Shown here: in pieces, positions 1 through 9,774 of the stretch
Position numbering within the stretch: position 1 is the stretch's first letter
Layout of the letters: each line of letters begins with the position of its first letter
Origin: Norana najaformis
Taxonomy: Eukaryota > Annelida > Clitellata > Crassiclitellata > Hormogastridae
Length of the DNA: 64,000 nt
Assembly (NCBI GenBank): GCA_964023275.1
Contig: OZ029919.1
Span: forward strand, 10,370,202-10,434,201
Direction of reading: 5' to 3'
Program-made: the position numbers and the translations under genes
The notes under the pieces: generated by a model
Told to the model about the DNA's origin: nothing
Seen by the model: the letters and a program-made list of their open reading frames with translations, nothing else
The model's database searches: none

Positions 1-340
1 ACCTGAGATACAGCAGTCTGACCAGAGCATGTCGATGCATTTTAGTCAAAATTAATGACCCATATCTGAGATACATGTTGACTCAAAAATAAAAAATTTG
101 GATTTTTTAAAGTTTCTCTTCAGGATGAATAACTGCCAGTTTTTAGGCTAAATGTGAAATGGCCATGTTAGATGTTGTGTTGATTTCTCATTGAAACATA
201 TGGAAGCATATTCAGAGGAAATATTTAGTAGGATGTCTTTGCAAGTACCAGAAAGTGGATGATGTTAGACATTGCATATTCTGTATGAAAAAGGTGACAG
301 TAGTATATCTTGATCTGTTTGCATCTGTGTTGCGTGCTAG

Positions 341-610
341 TGGTCCTGAAGACCGAGGGCACACTCAAGATGAACGCAGTGCCAGTGAAAATGACGCAGA
401 ATCTCAGATGTCACAGCAACAGGTTTCTGCTGATGCTACAACAGCCAATGAAATTTCAGCCATGCCAACAAACACTGAAACAGCAGATGCTCTTAATACC
501 AATGGTCATTCAGTAACAGTTGCTAGTGGTGCAGCAGTTGATAGCATCTCAGCAATAGTTGCTCAGAACTCTACAGTTGCGGCTGACATCAACTCTTCTG
601 CCTCTCCCAG
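341..610 (+). CDS. Internal exon of an unidentified gene (low-complexity, acidic/Ser-Thr-Ala-rich)
   Basis: A 270-base open stretch lies between a plausible acceptor (pyrimidine-rich tract ending TGCGTGCTAG) and a strong donor (CCCAG/GTGAGA). It encodes about 90 residues rich in Ser, Thr, Ala, Asn and Gln, starting around GPEDRGHTQDERSASENDAE. This composition is typical of a disordered linker in a larger intracellular protein. I see no catalytic or membrane motif. The exon begins and ends in phase 2 and can join in frame to the next candidate exon at 1677. I do not recognise the gene. It could be a chance open frame, but the composition and the clean donor favour real coding sequence. Confidence 0.5.
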
Positions 611-1254
611 GTGAGATTAGCATCCCTCTGGATTTCTACAGAAACTTTATTATTGCTTTTCACTTTTTTACTGTCAGGGCTAGCTTTTCTATTTCATTAC
701 AATTAGTTGGGTAGCTAGTGTCCAATTCATTGTAATGTACACTAGATTTACTTATTGTATTCGTTGTTAAAACATGAATTCTGATAAATATGGTGGAGAA
801 AGTGGATATCAAAATGAATTTGGCTGTTCGGTGTGACCTTGTTTTTATGTAGAAAATTATAACTGCAATAGTAAGTGGTACATACTATTGCTGTTAAAGT
901 AACATTATAAGGATTGTCCAGGGCATTTGACCCTGATAAGAGCTCACAAGATTATTTTTAATTTGTAAGTTTACTAACAACTGAACTGATGCTGTGCGAA
1001 AAAAGAAACTTGCGACAATTCTATGAACAGACTGCTTGATAAGCTCATTCTGAAGCGGTGACAAAAGCAGAAACAATCTGGAGCAATGATAATACATGTA
1101 CGCAATCACGAAAATGCACAGCATATGATGAAAGGTTGTTTGTTAAATTTGAATTGTGTTTGTTCGTCTGCCAAAGTAGCCTGATATCCTTGTAAGTTGG
1201 ATTGCCTTGTGTATATTCAGTTGGGTGGCTTGTCAATCATTTGTTCTGTCAGTT
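611..1254 (+). other. Probable intron, no feature seen
   Basis: This AT-rich stretch lies between the two candidate exons. I found no convincing open frame or repeat before the retroelement tail at about 1255. Confidence 0.3.
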
Positions 1255-1485
1255 AAGTTATTAAATAAATCATTCAGTTCTAAATTTAAGACTCATCTCT
1301 TTCAACTTCCTTACCCTTCATTGCTAACTTCTGTTTCTCTAATCTATAGGAATTTGACCTGGTTTCTCTAACGGATTATGATTTTGATTACGATCTCAGT
1401 TGAAGCAACTGTCTATTGGTGCCTTACGCATACTAATAATGGCACTATAGAAGTCATTAGGTTAAATTAGATAACCTTGACGACA
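1255..1485 (+). mobile_element. 3' tail of a CR1/L2-like non-LTR element (dispersed family C)
   Basis: Translation near 1270 gives SSKFKTHLFQLP, like the terminal 'FKxxLKTHLF' segment of many CR1/L2-like ORF2 proteins. The following text (ACGGATTATGATTTTGATTAC, then GGCACTATAGAAGTCATTAGGTTAAATTAG) recurs with changes at 50935-51085 and 41355-41490. It is a short decayed 3' end. Confidence 0.55.
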
Positions 1486-1676
1486 AAGACTGAAAAAAAT
1501 AAGCAATAACTAATTGTTAAATTTTACTCTTTTCTACAACAAGTATCCTGCTGATGTCTTTATGCACCCAAATTTTCATATGGTGATTGTGATGTTTTTA
1601 GGAGGAAGTTGTGAAAATTAGTAGTTTAATAAACTTTTGTATGATAAGTTAATTATGTGTTTATTATAATGTTAAG

Positions 1677-1846
1677 GGTGGAATCTGTCACATGTGCTCC
1701 GGTCATCAGCATTCCATTTTCAACAAAAGTAGTCAAAGCCGACATTCATGATCCACCCAGCAAAGACAAATCAAAGCAGCTTAATGAAGTTTATGTCCTG
1801 AAAGAATTGAATTATATGGCAACTTCAACAACAGATTGTATTGCAG
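1677..1846 (+). CDS. Second exon of the unidentified gene
   Basis: A 170-base open stretch translating to VESVTCAPVISIPFSTKVV, continuing through KADIHDPPSKDK to MATSTTDCIA. It starts after an AAG acceptor at 1675-1676 and ends at a good donor (TTGCAG/GTACAG). Joining to the exon at 341-610 keeps frame: leftover AG plus G makes an Arg codon. The exon leaves phase 1. A further acceptor (TTTTGTTTCAG) at 2733 would then add only Gly-Asn and a stop at 2739-2741, so this may be near the C-terminus. The acceptor is weak in pyrimidines. I do not recognise the protein. Confidence 0.4.
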
Positions 1847-2138
1847 GTACAGAGTTATTAAATAATTTGTAAATGCATGAAGTTGGCAAGAACCTCATAT
1901 TTCACATTACAGTGCTTCAGGATTTGACTGCCTGTTTTTTTGTAATGAGAAACCACTGCTCTAATGTATAGGCTCCTTTTCCTATGCACTCCTCATTCCA
2001 GTCGACTGAGTTTGGCTCAGGAGCTGCCTTGCCTATGTGTAAAGCAATCATACTGCTATAGAAAAACAAAACGTATTTTCCAGTAACTACATAAGAACAA
2101 TTAAATCTTAGTCCCTAAGTTAGTTGTCAATGCGTCTG

Positions 2139-2420
2139 CATGACTGATCACCTGCTAGCAGAAGTTCAACCACCTCAGCGCAACTGTGATGACCTCCAGT
2201 GGCTCCCCATCAGCTGCCGAATCAAGTACATACTGACATTATTTGTCTGCAATGGCCTTCAGCATTTGGCTCCAAACTACGTCATTGGATTATGTACGCT
2301 GATTTCTTCATTTCACAACTGGTGTCACTTGCGCCCGGTAACTCAAGGCTACCTCCACATTCCAGAAGGTATGGTTTGCAGAGTTTTGCAGTTGCTGTAC
2401 CATCTGTCTGAAGTAACCTA
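2139..2420 (+). mobile_element. CR1-like reverse transcriptase C-terminal fragment
   Basis: The translation contains DLQWLPISCRIKYILTLFVC then GLQHLAPNYV, matching the pattern 'LHWLPI.YRI.YKI..L.YK.LHGLAP.YL' seen after the RT domain of CR1/L2-like ORF2. A shifted frame continues with RLPPHSRRYGLQSFAVAVPS, as in 'RT..YGxRSFSVAAPxLWNSLP'. The frameshift shows decay. A related scrap is at 59785-59880. Confidence 0.7.
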
Positions 2421-2559
2421 CCACTTAGCATCCGTAACCACTGGCAGTTGATCGCTATAGGATAGGACTTAAACTGCAATGTTCCTTCAAGTGTGTCCTT
2501 GTGACTAAGTGTGTTCTATAAGGGCCATGAAACTAAAATGCCTATATAATAATAATAAT

Positions 2560-3248
2560 ATTAATATTAATAAAGTTATTAGACCATTGTAATTAAAATT
2601 CACTTGATTGGCATTGGAGTTGTTATGACATTGGAGTTGTTAATTTTATTTAGACTATAATTCTGTATAATTTTGCAATTTTCTGATTGATTTTACATTA
2701 CCCTTGTAGTTACCCAGAGAAATTTTGTTTCAGGTAACTGATAGTGATTGGTAAACTGGAGCTGAGCCTTGTTGTAGCTGGGATTCTAAAGAAATACGGC
2801 TGGCATGAACATTCAGATATTTCTCACATTTCAAACTGGCAGCATCAGCAGAACATGCTACCACTTCAGTTGTGTGTTGGCTCTGTGTTCCGGGAGAGGG
2901 CTTGATCGACTGTACCACTTCAGCATTTAGTGCAAAAGTTATTTTGTGTGGTTGTTTATGATGGGCTCCACTCTGTCACTGGATTAATTTTCTGCAAAAT
3001 AGTGGAGTTGGTAAGGCATGGCTGAATATTTTATTCAGTGATTAGGATTCTACAGAACGTGTTTGTATTTGAAAGTGACTGACAGTTCAGTAGTGCTTGA
3101 GGTGCCTGCTTAAATGATTCTATCACATTCAGTCCTTCACATTTAGACCTTCAGTGTCTAATAGTTGTACTGTTCAGATGATGTTTTTGACTTTAAGAAT
3201 AAGTTACTATATTCAAATTCATTCAGATGTGTTCAAAGTAGCATGTTT
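2560..3248 (+). other. Non-genic stretch, possible 3' UTR
   Basis: It contains the possible terminal splice acceptor of the upstream gene at 2733. Otherwise I see no recognisable element. Confidence 0.2.
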
Positions 3249-3361
3249 CTAGCAAACTCTTAAATTTTGGTTTTCCATGTACTGTTCAATGACTCGCAAC
3301 CTGGCCACTTCAGCATTTGCTGCTAGTTTCTTCTTCACAAATTTGTTGCTGCTGCTTTGGC
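3249..3361 (-). CDS. Candidate terminal exon, unknown protein
   Basis: On the minus strand a good acceptor (CATATTATTTATGCAG) at 3362-3363 is followed by 36 open codons: QSSSNKFVKKKLAANAEVA, then RLRVIEQYMENQNLRVC and a TAG stop. The residue mix (Lys/Arg/Glu/Ala, helical) looks like the end of a real protein. The upstream exons would lie at higher coordinates and were not found. It would run antisense to the gene at 341-1846. A chance open frame is quite possible. Confidence 0.25.
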
Positions 3362-3674
3362 CTGCATAAATAATATGTTTAAGTTTCAGATACCTTAGAA
3401 TTTCATATGGGTTGAAATAGCAAGCATTCAATGGGGATAAAACGATCTTTCTGGGAACTGCTACTTGAATACTGTGTGTGCTGTTTGATTCATACAGAGG
3501 TCAAGCTGAGCTCTATTACTATATGTTAGTATTATATTAGAAAGCATGAGTTTTTATTAGATGTATTTATTCCTGTCTAGTTTTAGTACCAAAAGAAGCC
3601 AAAATGACATGTTCTTGGTAATTTTTTAGCACTCCGGGATGTTTAAATGTAATGTACACAGTTATCTGTGGCAG

Positions 3675-3935
3675 CCGTATGGCCTTGACCCTGCTCATAT
3701 TTCAATGAATTTATCGGGTGAAATCCTTCACCACTGCTGCCTGTTCGAATGGGTGCCACGCCATTAAGGTTTCTGTGTACAGACCCTGCTAGCCAAGATT
3801 AAAATCTCTGAAATTTAGCCACTATCTGTATGCGAACTGGCATCTTCATGCACAGAGACCCCTTGATATATGCTTTAATGTAGCTAACTAGGCTTTGTGC
3901 AGTTACCAGTTTGCAAAGTATTCCCTAATAAGGCC
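3675..3935 (+). repeat. Dispersed repeat family A, copy 1
   Basis: The core is a GACCCTGCTCAT segment, then AATTTATCGGGTGAAATCC, TTCACCACTGCTGCC and GAATGGGTGCCACGCCATTAA. The same order of motifs occurs at 39400-39600, 46588-46735 and 62285-62400. No reading frame is preserved, so it is probably a SINE or an element tail. Confidence 0.75.
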
Positions 3936-4529
3936 AGTTATGATAATACAGAATTTTTTGCAGTTTCTAGGAGGAAACTGGAATGTAAGTCAGTTGATTA
4001 TTTGTGGAAGTTGTCTTTGTAAAGCATTAAGTTTGAAAGGTTGGTTGGTCTGTGGCTGGATATTACTGACATAATTTTATTACAAGACTTTACCAAGACT
4101 TTATTAGCAAGTTTTATTGCATTTTAACAATGTAGTCAGATGTAACCAGAGATTCTACGCATCCAGTTTTTAATTGCTACAGTTTACTGGGTTTTGGAAC
4201 TTTACACAACATTAAATTTTAATATCTGTTTAATGCTTTTTCAGTACTATGAGGTAAATATTAAATGAAATTTTGGTAGAGTTATGAGAACAGTATTGAT
4301 ATTTATTTTTGATGACAGTTAAACATCAAAGAAAAGTTAAAACAAGGTGGATTGGTTGATTGTTTAATGTAGATCTGTGAACGTGCTTTTCCTGTTTGAA
4401 AGTAATATGTGGATGTCATTGACACATTGTTTTTATAACCACTGGAACAGGTGCAATCTAGGCAACAAATAGTAGTATTATTATCCAAGTTGCATGGTGA
4501 CTATGATCTGGAATAACCTTTGTAGCTTT

Positions 4530-4800
4530 CAATCATCATCATCAAGATCCTTGGGCAGAAAACCCGCAGTTGTCCAGTGCTTGTTATCACGTGTCTCCAC
4601 ACTTTGCAGTCCCATGCCAGTATGCTCAAGCTGTACAAGTCCTTATGGTACCAATCTTTGATATCGTCCATCCACTCTCTGTTAGGTCTTCCTTATTGCC
4701 CATTTCCATCCATATTTTCCATCATCAAACCTTTTATTTTTCAGCTATTGCCCATTCTACTACATATATGTCTGAATAAACCCAGTTTTTGTCTCATTAT
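4530..4800 (-). mobile_element. Non-LTR element 3' end, GAT-tailed family, copy 1
   Basis: The minus strand reads with stops: KIKGLMMENMDGNG, GRPNREWMDDIKDWYHKDLY, SLSILAWDCKVWRHV. This is the C-terminal tail 'G.M.G.R.RGRPxxEWxDDIxDWC' of an ORF2, ending in (GAT)n, seen as ATCATCATCATC at 4533. The same family is at 27625-27880 and 48120-48390. Confidence 0.75.
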
Positions 4801-5088
4801 TGTTTATATTAGATATTCCTTCTTTCAGGGACTGCAATCTGGTTAAAATCAAATTCAAATGAACTGTCGTAGCTGAACTGTGTAAAAGTGTTAGTTATTG
4901 CATGACTGTGTTAAAATATACTGTTATCACTATATTACTAGCTGTCTTGTGTTTGGAATTATTCAGCCAAAATACCTACATGGGGCATTTATACGTTTTT
5001 GGTGGGTCTGTGAATTTGGGTTTGGGGTAATTTTCACTGTATACCTAAATATTTTAATTTAAAATTAAAGTTTACAATGTACAGTAGT

Positions 5089-5297
<209 letters not shown>

Positions 5298-5379
5298 TGT
5301 TGCTCGGTTTGGTTGTATCCATTTGAAATTTGCCCAGCAGGGTTGATATTGCCAATTTATTTGACTAAGCACTACTGAA

Positions 5380-6680
5380 AGGCTGGATTCCTTGACTCAG
5401 CTTTTGTGTTGTGCTGAAAAATGTTAGCCTTTTGCATTTACAGTAACTTTTCTTATATCCTGTTATTAATCTAGGAGTTCAGCAGAGTGTCTGACATTAT
5501 CGTTGAATGATTCGAGCACAATCTCTGCCTTTTAGAAAGTCGTTTTCACAAACCCTGCGCTTCTGTGCTTTTGGCTGATCTTATTTCTGATAATTCCTTC
5601 GGTTCTCTGCAAATTGCAAATCCTCTAACCTCGCGGGATTCGCCAAAGATTATCTGACGGCTCATTGATTTGCCTTCGAGAAGACTATCAATCACTGCTG
5701 TCAATTTGATCCACTCTGTGCGTGTAGTGCCGCAGCCTAGAATAGAGTTAACGGACCAGCGCAATTGCACCGTTTGATTGACACCTTTCGTGGTATTGAC
5801 TGAGGAAAGAAATCAACAGTGTCATCTGCGATGGCCCTGTCAGAAATAAGTCGACGATGTTGAGTTAGGACTTGAGCGAATTTAATACAAGTCTTCCTTT
5901 CTTCATTCATTTCTGCCCTTTATTTCATTGGTGTAGTAGGCGTAATTTCGTTTACATTACATTTTGTCGTAATAGCCTACATTTGTATCTGTAGCTGTAT
6001 GTAAGTAAACATCTTATGTAGCGCCTTTCATTTGTTGGTGCCTCTGGAAAGTGCTGATCGCCATATTAAATGATGATTAAGTTCAAACAGAACGACCAGC
6101 GCAGTAAGGCTGAAGATTAGGTACTGTTGCCGAATCACATGAAATTTCATCTGATGACATTTCGTAACACAATTATTCAAAATGCAGCGGTTGACAAAAT
6201 GCTATTGAAAAGTAGGCCTAATTAAAATTATTTTAAATTTTACTTTCTACAGTTTAATGTTTAGCCCATTGAGTATACATGTAGTCAATATTAAGCCACA
6301 CGATTTAACCTGCAAGTAAAACTGAATTCCTCGAGTTTAGATTTGATCTAGTAATGTATATGATTATTTTATTTTAATTCATTAAAGAATTACAGCAAAG
6401 TTGCCTCAGTGCCTTTGAAAATGATAACTCTGTCTTGCAATCAATGTCTCTTTCTCTCAGCATCCCATTCAGGTTGCCCTAACAAAGGCTAATAGCCACA
6501 TCCAATGGACCTCTAGCTAACCAAGTTACCGCATGTGGCACAAAGTGAGGGAGATGCGAGTCCAATGAACGAGGCCGTCAGGGCCATGTCTGCCTCTCTG
6601 GCATTACCTTAAGTCCACCCTGCCTGATGATCTGCGTCTCATTTCTTTCCTTGTCTGCCTGTATGTGTCTGTGCCTATTT
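5380..6680. other. Intergenic sequence with one weak minus-strand open frame
   Basis: An open frame at 5546-5770 on the minus strand (…RTEWIKLTAVIDSLLEGKS…) is more GC-rich than its surroundings but has no recognised domain or splice support. Nothing else is evident. Confidence 0.2.
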
Positions 6681-6684
6681 GCCA

Positions 6685-7895
6685 ATGCTGTAGAAAGTAC
6701 TGGATCAAAATACTTAAAAGTAAACCTAATTTCAAGTAAAATTAAAGTAAAAGTACTCACCAGCAATTTTACCAAAGTTGTATACTGTAATTGTAGAACC
6801 AGAAGTTTAGCATCATATGGCAACAATGGTCATTAACGTCGATACTAATGTTCCTTATGAAAGCAGTTCGTTTTTAAACGTTCGGTTTACTTAAGTAAAA
6901 ATAAGAAAGTATTCTTCCAAATAATACTTTTAAATTAAAGTAAAAAGTACCGAATGTATGTATGTATGTAGGCAAATGTATGTATATACCTATCGAGAGT
7001 GCTGCCATAGTGAATATCACCTCTATTATAAATAGGCGTATTAATTTTACTGCAAATTTATTTTGCTTCCGTTGTTCAGTCAGCGTATTTACTCACATGT
7101 GAGATGTTGGCCACCAAGGTATCGCGCAGTTTCACAAAATGCTGTATGTTGAAGCACATGGCAGGACCCGGACCTTGAACAAATGTCCCAGTGTAAAAGC
7201 AGACGAGTGAGCCGTTTTTAGTCCTCAAGTCAGCTCACTAATCCCCGTAACTCGGCATCTTTTCCAGTTTTATGTTTCCATTGAAAAGGTTAAACTGAAC
7301 CCCAAGTGTTATTGGTTCCATTTATATGAATATGCTCTGATTATAACATACATGTATGCTATTACAAGTTCACACTCCTGGGCGTTTTATACACTCATTC
7401 AGTGTTCCTTAGTTGCTAGACGTCTAGGCCTATTGAAAATCTACCTAGTTCGGAGCCTACTCAAACTGGATATGGAATACATACCCTAACGTACTCCATC
7501 TCCAAGACTTTTCGGACGATTTCAAACCATCTGCACTCAGTGCGATAACTACCGCCATTGTCAATCTGCTGTAAAATCCTCGGCGTTGCTTGTTACTTCC
7601 CTTCTTGCCACGTGTGCGGGCAATCATTAGTTTGCACTAACAGCGGCAAAATTACAAATATTAGCCCTATAAGCCTGCGCCTAGCGCATAACTTTTAAGT
7701 AACGCGTAACGTATAGGCCTACGCCTAGGAGTGACTTGTAACGAAGTAAGAGTACTGCATAATTGTTGTAAAATTACTTCGTTAAAAGTAAAAGTATCTT
7801 CATTTTAATAGGGGCCTACCTCTTTACAAGTAAAAGTACTGATATTTTTCCTTATGTACAGTAACACGTTGCTTTACTTCGTTACTGATTAACAC
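6685..7895. mobile_element. Probable non-autonomous hAT-like element
   Basis: Both ends carry runs built from AAGTAAAAGTACT-type words: 6690-6960 on one side and 7735-7885 on the other. The right end, read inward on the minus strand, begins CAGTGTTAATCAGTAACGAA, then GTAAAGCAACGTGTTACTG. CAGTGTT is a common hAT terminus, and 'aagtaaaagtac' ends are typical of a widespread hAT-derived family. The centre has no transposase. The left limit is uncertain. Confidence 0.45.
6957..6985. repeat. (TATG)n microsatellite
   Basis: ATGTATGTATGTATGTA lies inside the probable hAT-like element. Confidence 0.8.
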
Positions 7896-7904
7896 TGCTC
7901 TCCA

Positions 7905-8100
7905 TTTCTTCCAAGATCTGGCTTTATTCTCTGTTATTGTTTAGTTCGCCACATCTGTCTCTTTCTATCTCTCCACTTCTCTCCTTCACTCTAAATATCG
8001 ATCTCTGCTTCTCTCTCTCTCTCTCTCTCTCTTTCTCTACTTTTGTCTCGCCTTAGTTCTCCCTTCTCTGCGAAGTCTGTCTCCTCCCACATCCTGTCTC
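7905..8100. repeat. CT-rich tract with (CT)n run
   Basis: A pyrimidine-rich stretch with an uninterrupted CTCTCT run at about 8009-8031. It sits just past the GPCR stop codon and is probably its 3' UTR, purine-rich in the mRNA. Confidence 0.8.
7923..7928 (-). promoter_or_regulatory. Poly(A) signal AATAAA for the GPCR
   Basis: TTTATT on the plus strand is AATAAA on the minus strand, 197 bases past the GPCR stop codon. It is the first canonical hexamer I noticed downstream and is a reasonable cleavage signal. Confidence 0.5.
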
Positions 8101-8124
8101 ACCCTTAATTCTTTCTGCTTGCCC

Positions 8125-9360
8125 TTATAGTACGGTGTTGCTGATGGCAGCGGAGGCAGGGACCCTGACGGCGATCGACAGGTAAGGACCGTGTTGGCCA
8201 TCTTCGGCTGGGCCACTGATCGTTGCGAATAGACTTCGAAAGGTGCGTCGAAACTGCTGACTCATGCCGCAGTAGATGAAGAAGTTGAACGGGTAGCTGA
8301 TCAATATGAACATGTTGAGGAACAGAGAGGCCGAGTAGCTCGTCTGGTGGGCCAATATTACCCCACCGAACGTGTTTTCCACGATGATAACGATGAACAG
8401 GAACGCCAGCGGAAGTTCGACGAGAAGGCTGACACCTACGACAGTCACGAGCATCAGCGTCGTCGAGTTGTTCTCGAGTACGCGTGCGCAGTCGCAACCG
8501 GAAGTGTTCGTATGAAGCAGCGCCCCCCTGCGGCGCTGGGCCGAGCGCATCGTCAGGATGAGCGCCGAGTTGAGAATGACGAGCGACGTGCAAGGGACGA
8601 AGTGGATGAAGATGACGCGGAACCAGTAGTAGAGGTTGAAGTAGAGGTTCTGGTGTCGATGGATCAGGGGCGTGAAGTCGAAGTAGCATGCCCGGCGGAA
8701 CCGAACCGAAGACCCGACCCGTGACGGTACGTCGACGGGGAAGTACTCGTATTCTCCGAAGCGGCACAGTTGAGACGCAACAGCAAAGAAGTAGGTGACG
8801 AATATGACCTTGACGATGTTGGGAATGGTGCAGAGGCGCTTGGCACGCGCCGGGTGGCACACGTAGACGTATCTCTGGGCGGCCAGGGCCACCGTCAGCC
8901 AGATGGACGCCGTGTGGAAGATTGTAGGCAGGTACTCGGTCAGGCAGAAGTAGGCGAAGCACCATTCGTACGGGACGTAGTCATGGTGATGGCTGAGCGC
9001 GTAGAAATAGACGAAGCAGGGGATTGGCCAGACGCCGGTCAGCGTGTCCGAGATCGCCATGGCAACGAGGATGGCGTTCGTCGGACTGCGCATGTGCTTT
9101 TTGACGAGAACGAGGCAGACGAGGAAGTTGGTCATGATCGTCAGCAACACGAAGATCGGAGAGATGCAGCCGTAGATGGGGACCGTGAACTCGTTGACCT
9201 CTAGCAGGTAGGGCCAGAGGCAGCTGACACCTTCTGACGGAGCCCACGCAGCCACGCCGACCCCGATCGACAACAAGGAACGGTTGCAGGCGTTGACGGC
9301 AATCGTCAGGGTGTTGAGCTCGTCTTGTATCTCGACGGCCCCGTGATACCTGATCGACAT
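8125..9360 (-). CDS. Sex-peptide/myoinhibitory-peptide-receptor-like class A GPCR, single exon
   Basis: A complete 411-residue seven-helix receptor of the plasma membrane. Helices lie near residues 62-87, 96-121, 134-164, 181-199, 242-270, 299-327 and 341-366. Cys134 and Cys225 can form the usual extracellular disulfide. The N-terminal tail has a glycosylation site (NRS, 26-28). The family-specific features I recall from the Drosophila sex-peptide receptor group are here: HMRSPTNAILVAMAISD in TM2, AQRYVYVCHPARAK in place of the DRY box, ENNSTTLMLVTVVGVSLL before TM6, and SYPFNFFIYCGMSQQFRRTF in TM7 in place of NPxxY. The likely ligand is a myoinhibitory-type or related small amidated neuropeptide, signalling through a G protein; ligand and coupling are inferred. 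The start is the ATG at 9358-9360; the GTG before it is not used. The open frame is GC-rich against AT-rich flanks and has no stop, so it is under constraint or young. A single exon suggests an intronless gene or an old retrocopy. Confidence 0.92.
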   Translation of the reverse strand: MSIRYHGAVEIQDELNTLTIAVNACNRSLLSIGVGVAAWAPSEGVSCLWPYLLEVNEFTVPIYGCISPIFVLLTIMTNFLVCLVLVKKHMRSPTNAILVAMAISDTLTGVWPIPCFVYFYALSHHHDYVPYEWCFAYFCLTEYLPTIFHTASIWLTVALAAQRYVYVCHPARAKRLCTIPNIVKVIFVTYFFAVASQLCRFGEYEYFPVDVPSRVGSSVRFRRACYFDFTPLIHRHQNLYFNLYYWFRVIFIHFVPCTSLVILNSALILTMRSAQRRRGALLHTNTSGCDCARVLENNSTTLMLVTVVGVSLLVELPLAFLFIVIIVENTFGGVILAHQTSYSASLFLNMFILISYPFNFFIYCGMSQQFRRTFRSLFATISGPAEDGQHGPYLSIAVRVPASAAISNTVL

Positions 9361-9539
9361 CACTCGGATTCAGACTGCTCACGATCCTTTTAAGAAAACA
9401 ATTCTCATCTTACGCTCATCCGGTTTTACATTACTCGCATACAGATTGGATCTACACGATACTGTACTGCAAGCATGCATAAAGAATGCACTCGAAAAAT
9501 TGATACATAATTCTGTATTTGAACTGTACTTGTAACTGA

Positions 9540-9596
9540 ACTTATGTACAGCGCCCTTTTATTCTGTCTCGGCCGTGCTACGGCGTTATATAAATT

Positions 9597-9663
<67 letters not shown>

Positions 9664-9695
9664 TATCATTAACATCATCATCATCATTATTATTA

Positions 9696-9766
<71 letters not shown>

Positions 9767-9770
9767 TAGC
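9540..9770 (+). repeat. Retroelement tail plus long (ATT/ATC)n microsatellite
   Basis: CAGCGCCCTTTTATTCTGTC, then a short spacer and CTACGGCGTTATATAAATTG, runs into about 170 bases of ATT and ATC triplets. 'GCGCC...GGCGTTATATAAATTGTATTATTATT' is the usual tail of CR1/L2-like elements and derived SINEs; a second example is at 21880-21935. It lies just upstream of the GPCR. Confidence 0.7.
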
Positions 9771-9774
9771 GCCG

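Noticed and set aside
2733..2960. Minus-strand open frame (…NAEVVQSIKPSPGTQSQHTT…) near the 3249-3361 candidate exon
   Set aside because: No convincing splice sites, no recognised motif, and it lies in repeat-flanked spacer. It shares only the short string NAEV with the neighbouring candidate.
8347..9204. Long plus-strand open frames opposite the GPCR, rich in Arg/Glu/Asp
   Set aside because: They are antisense shadows of the GC-rich receptor gene and have no motif of their own.
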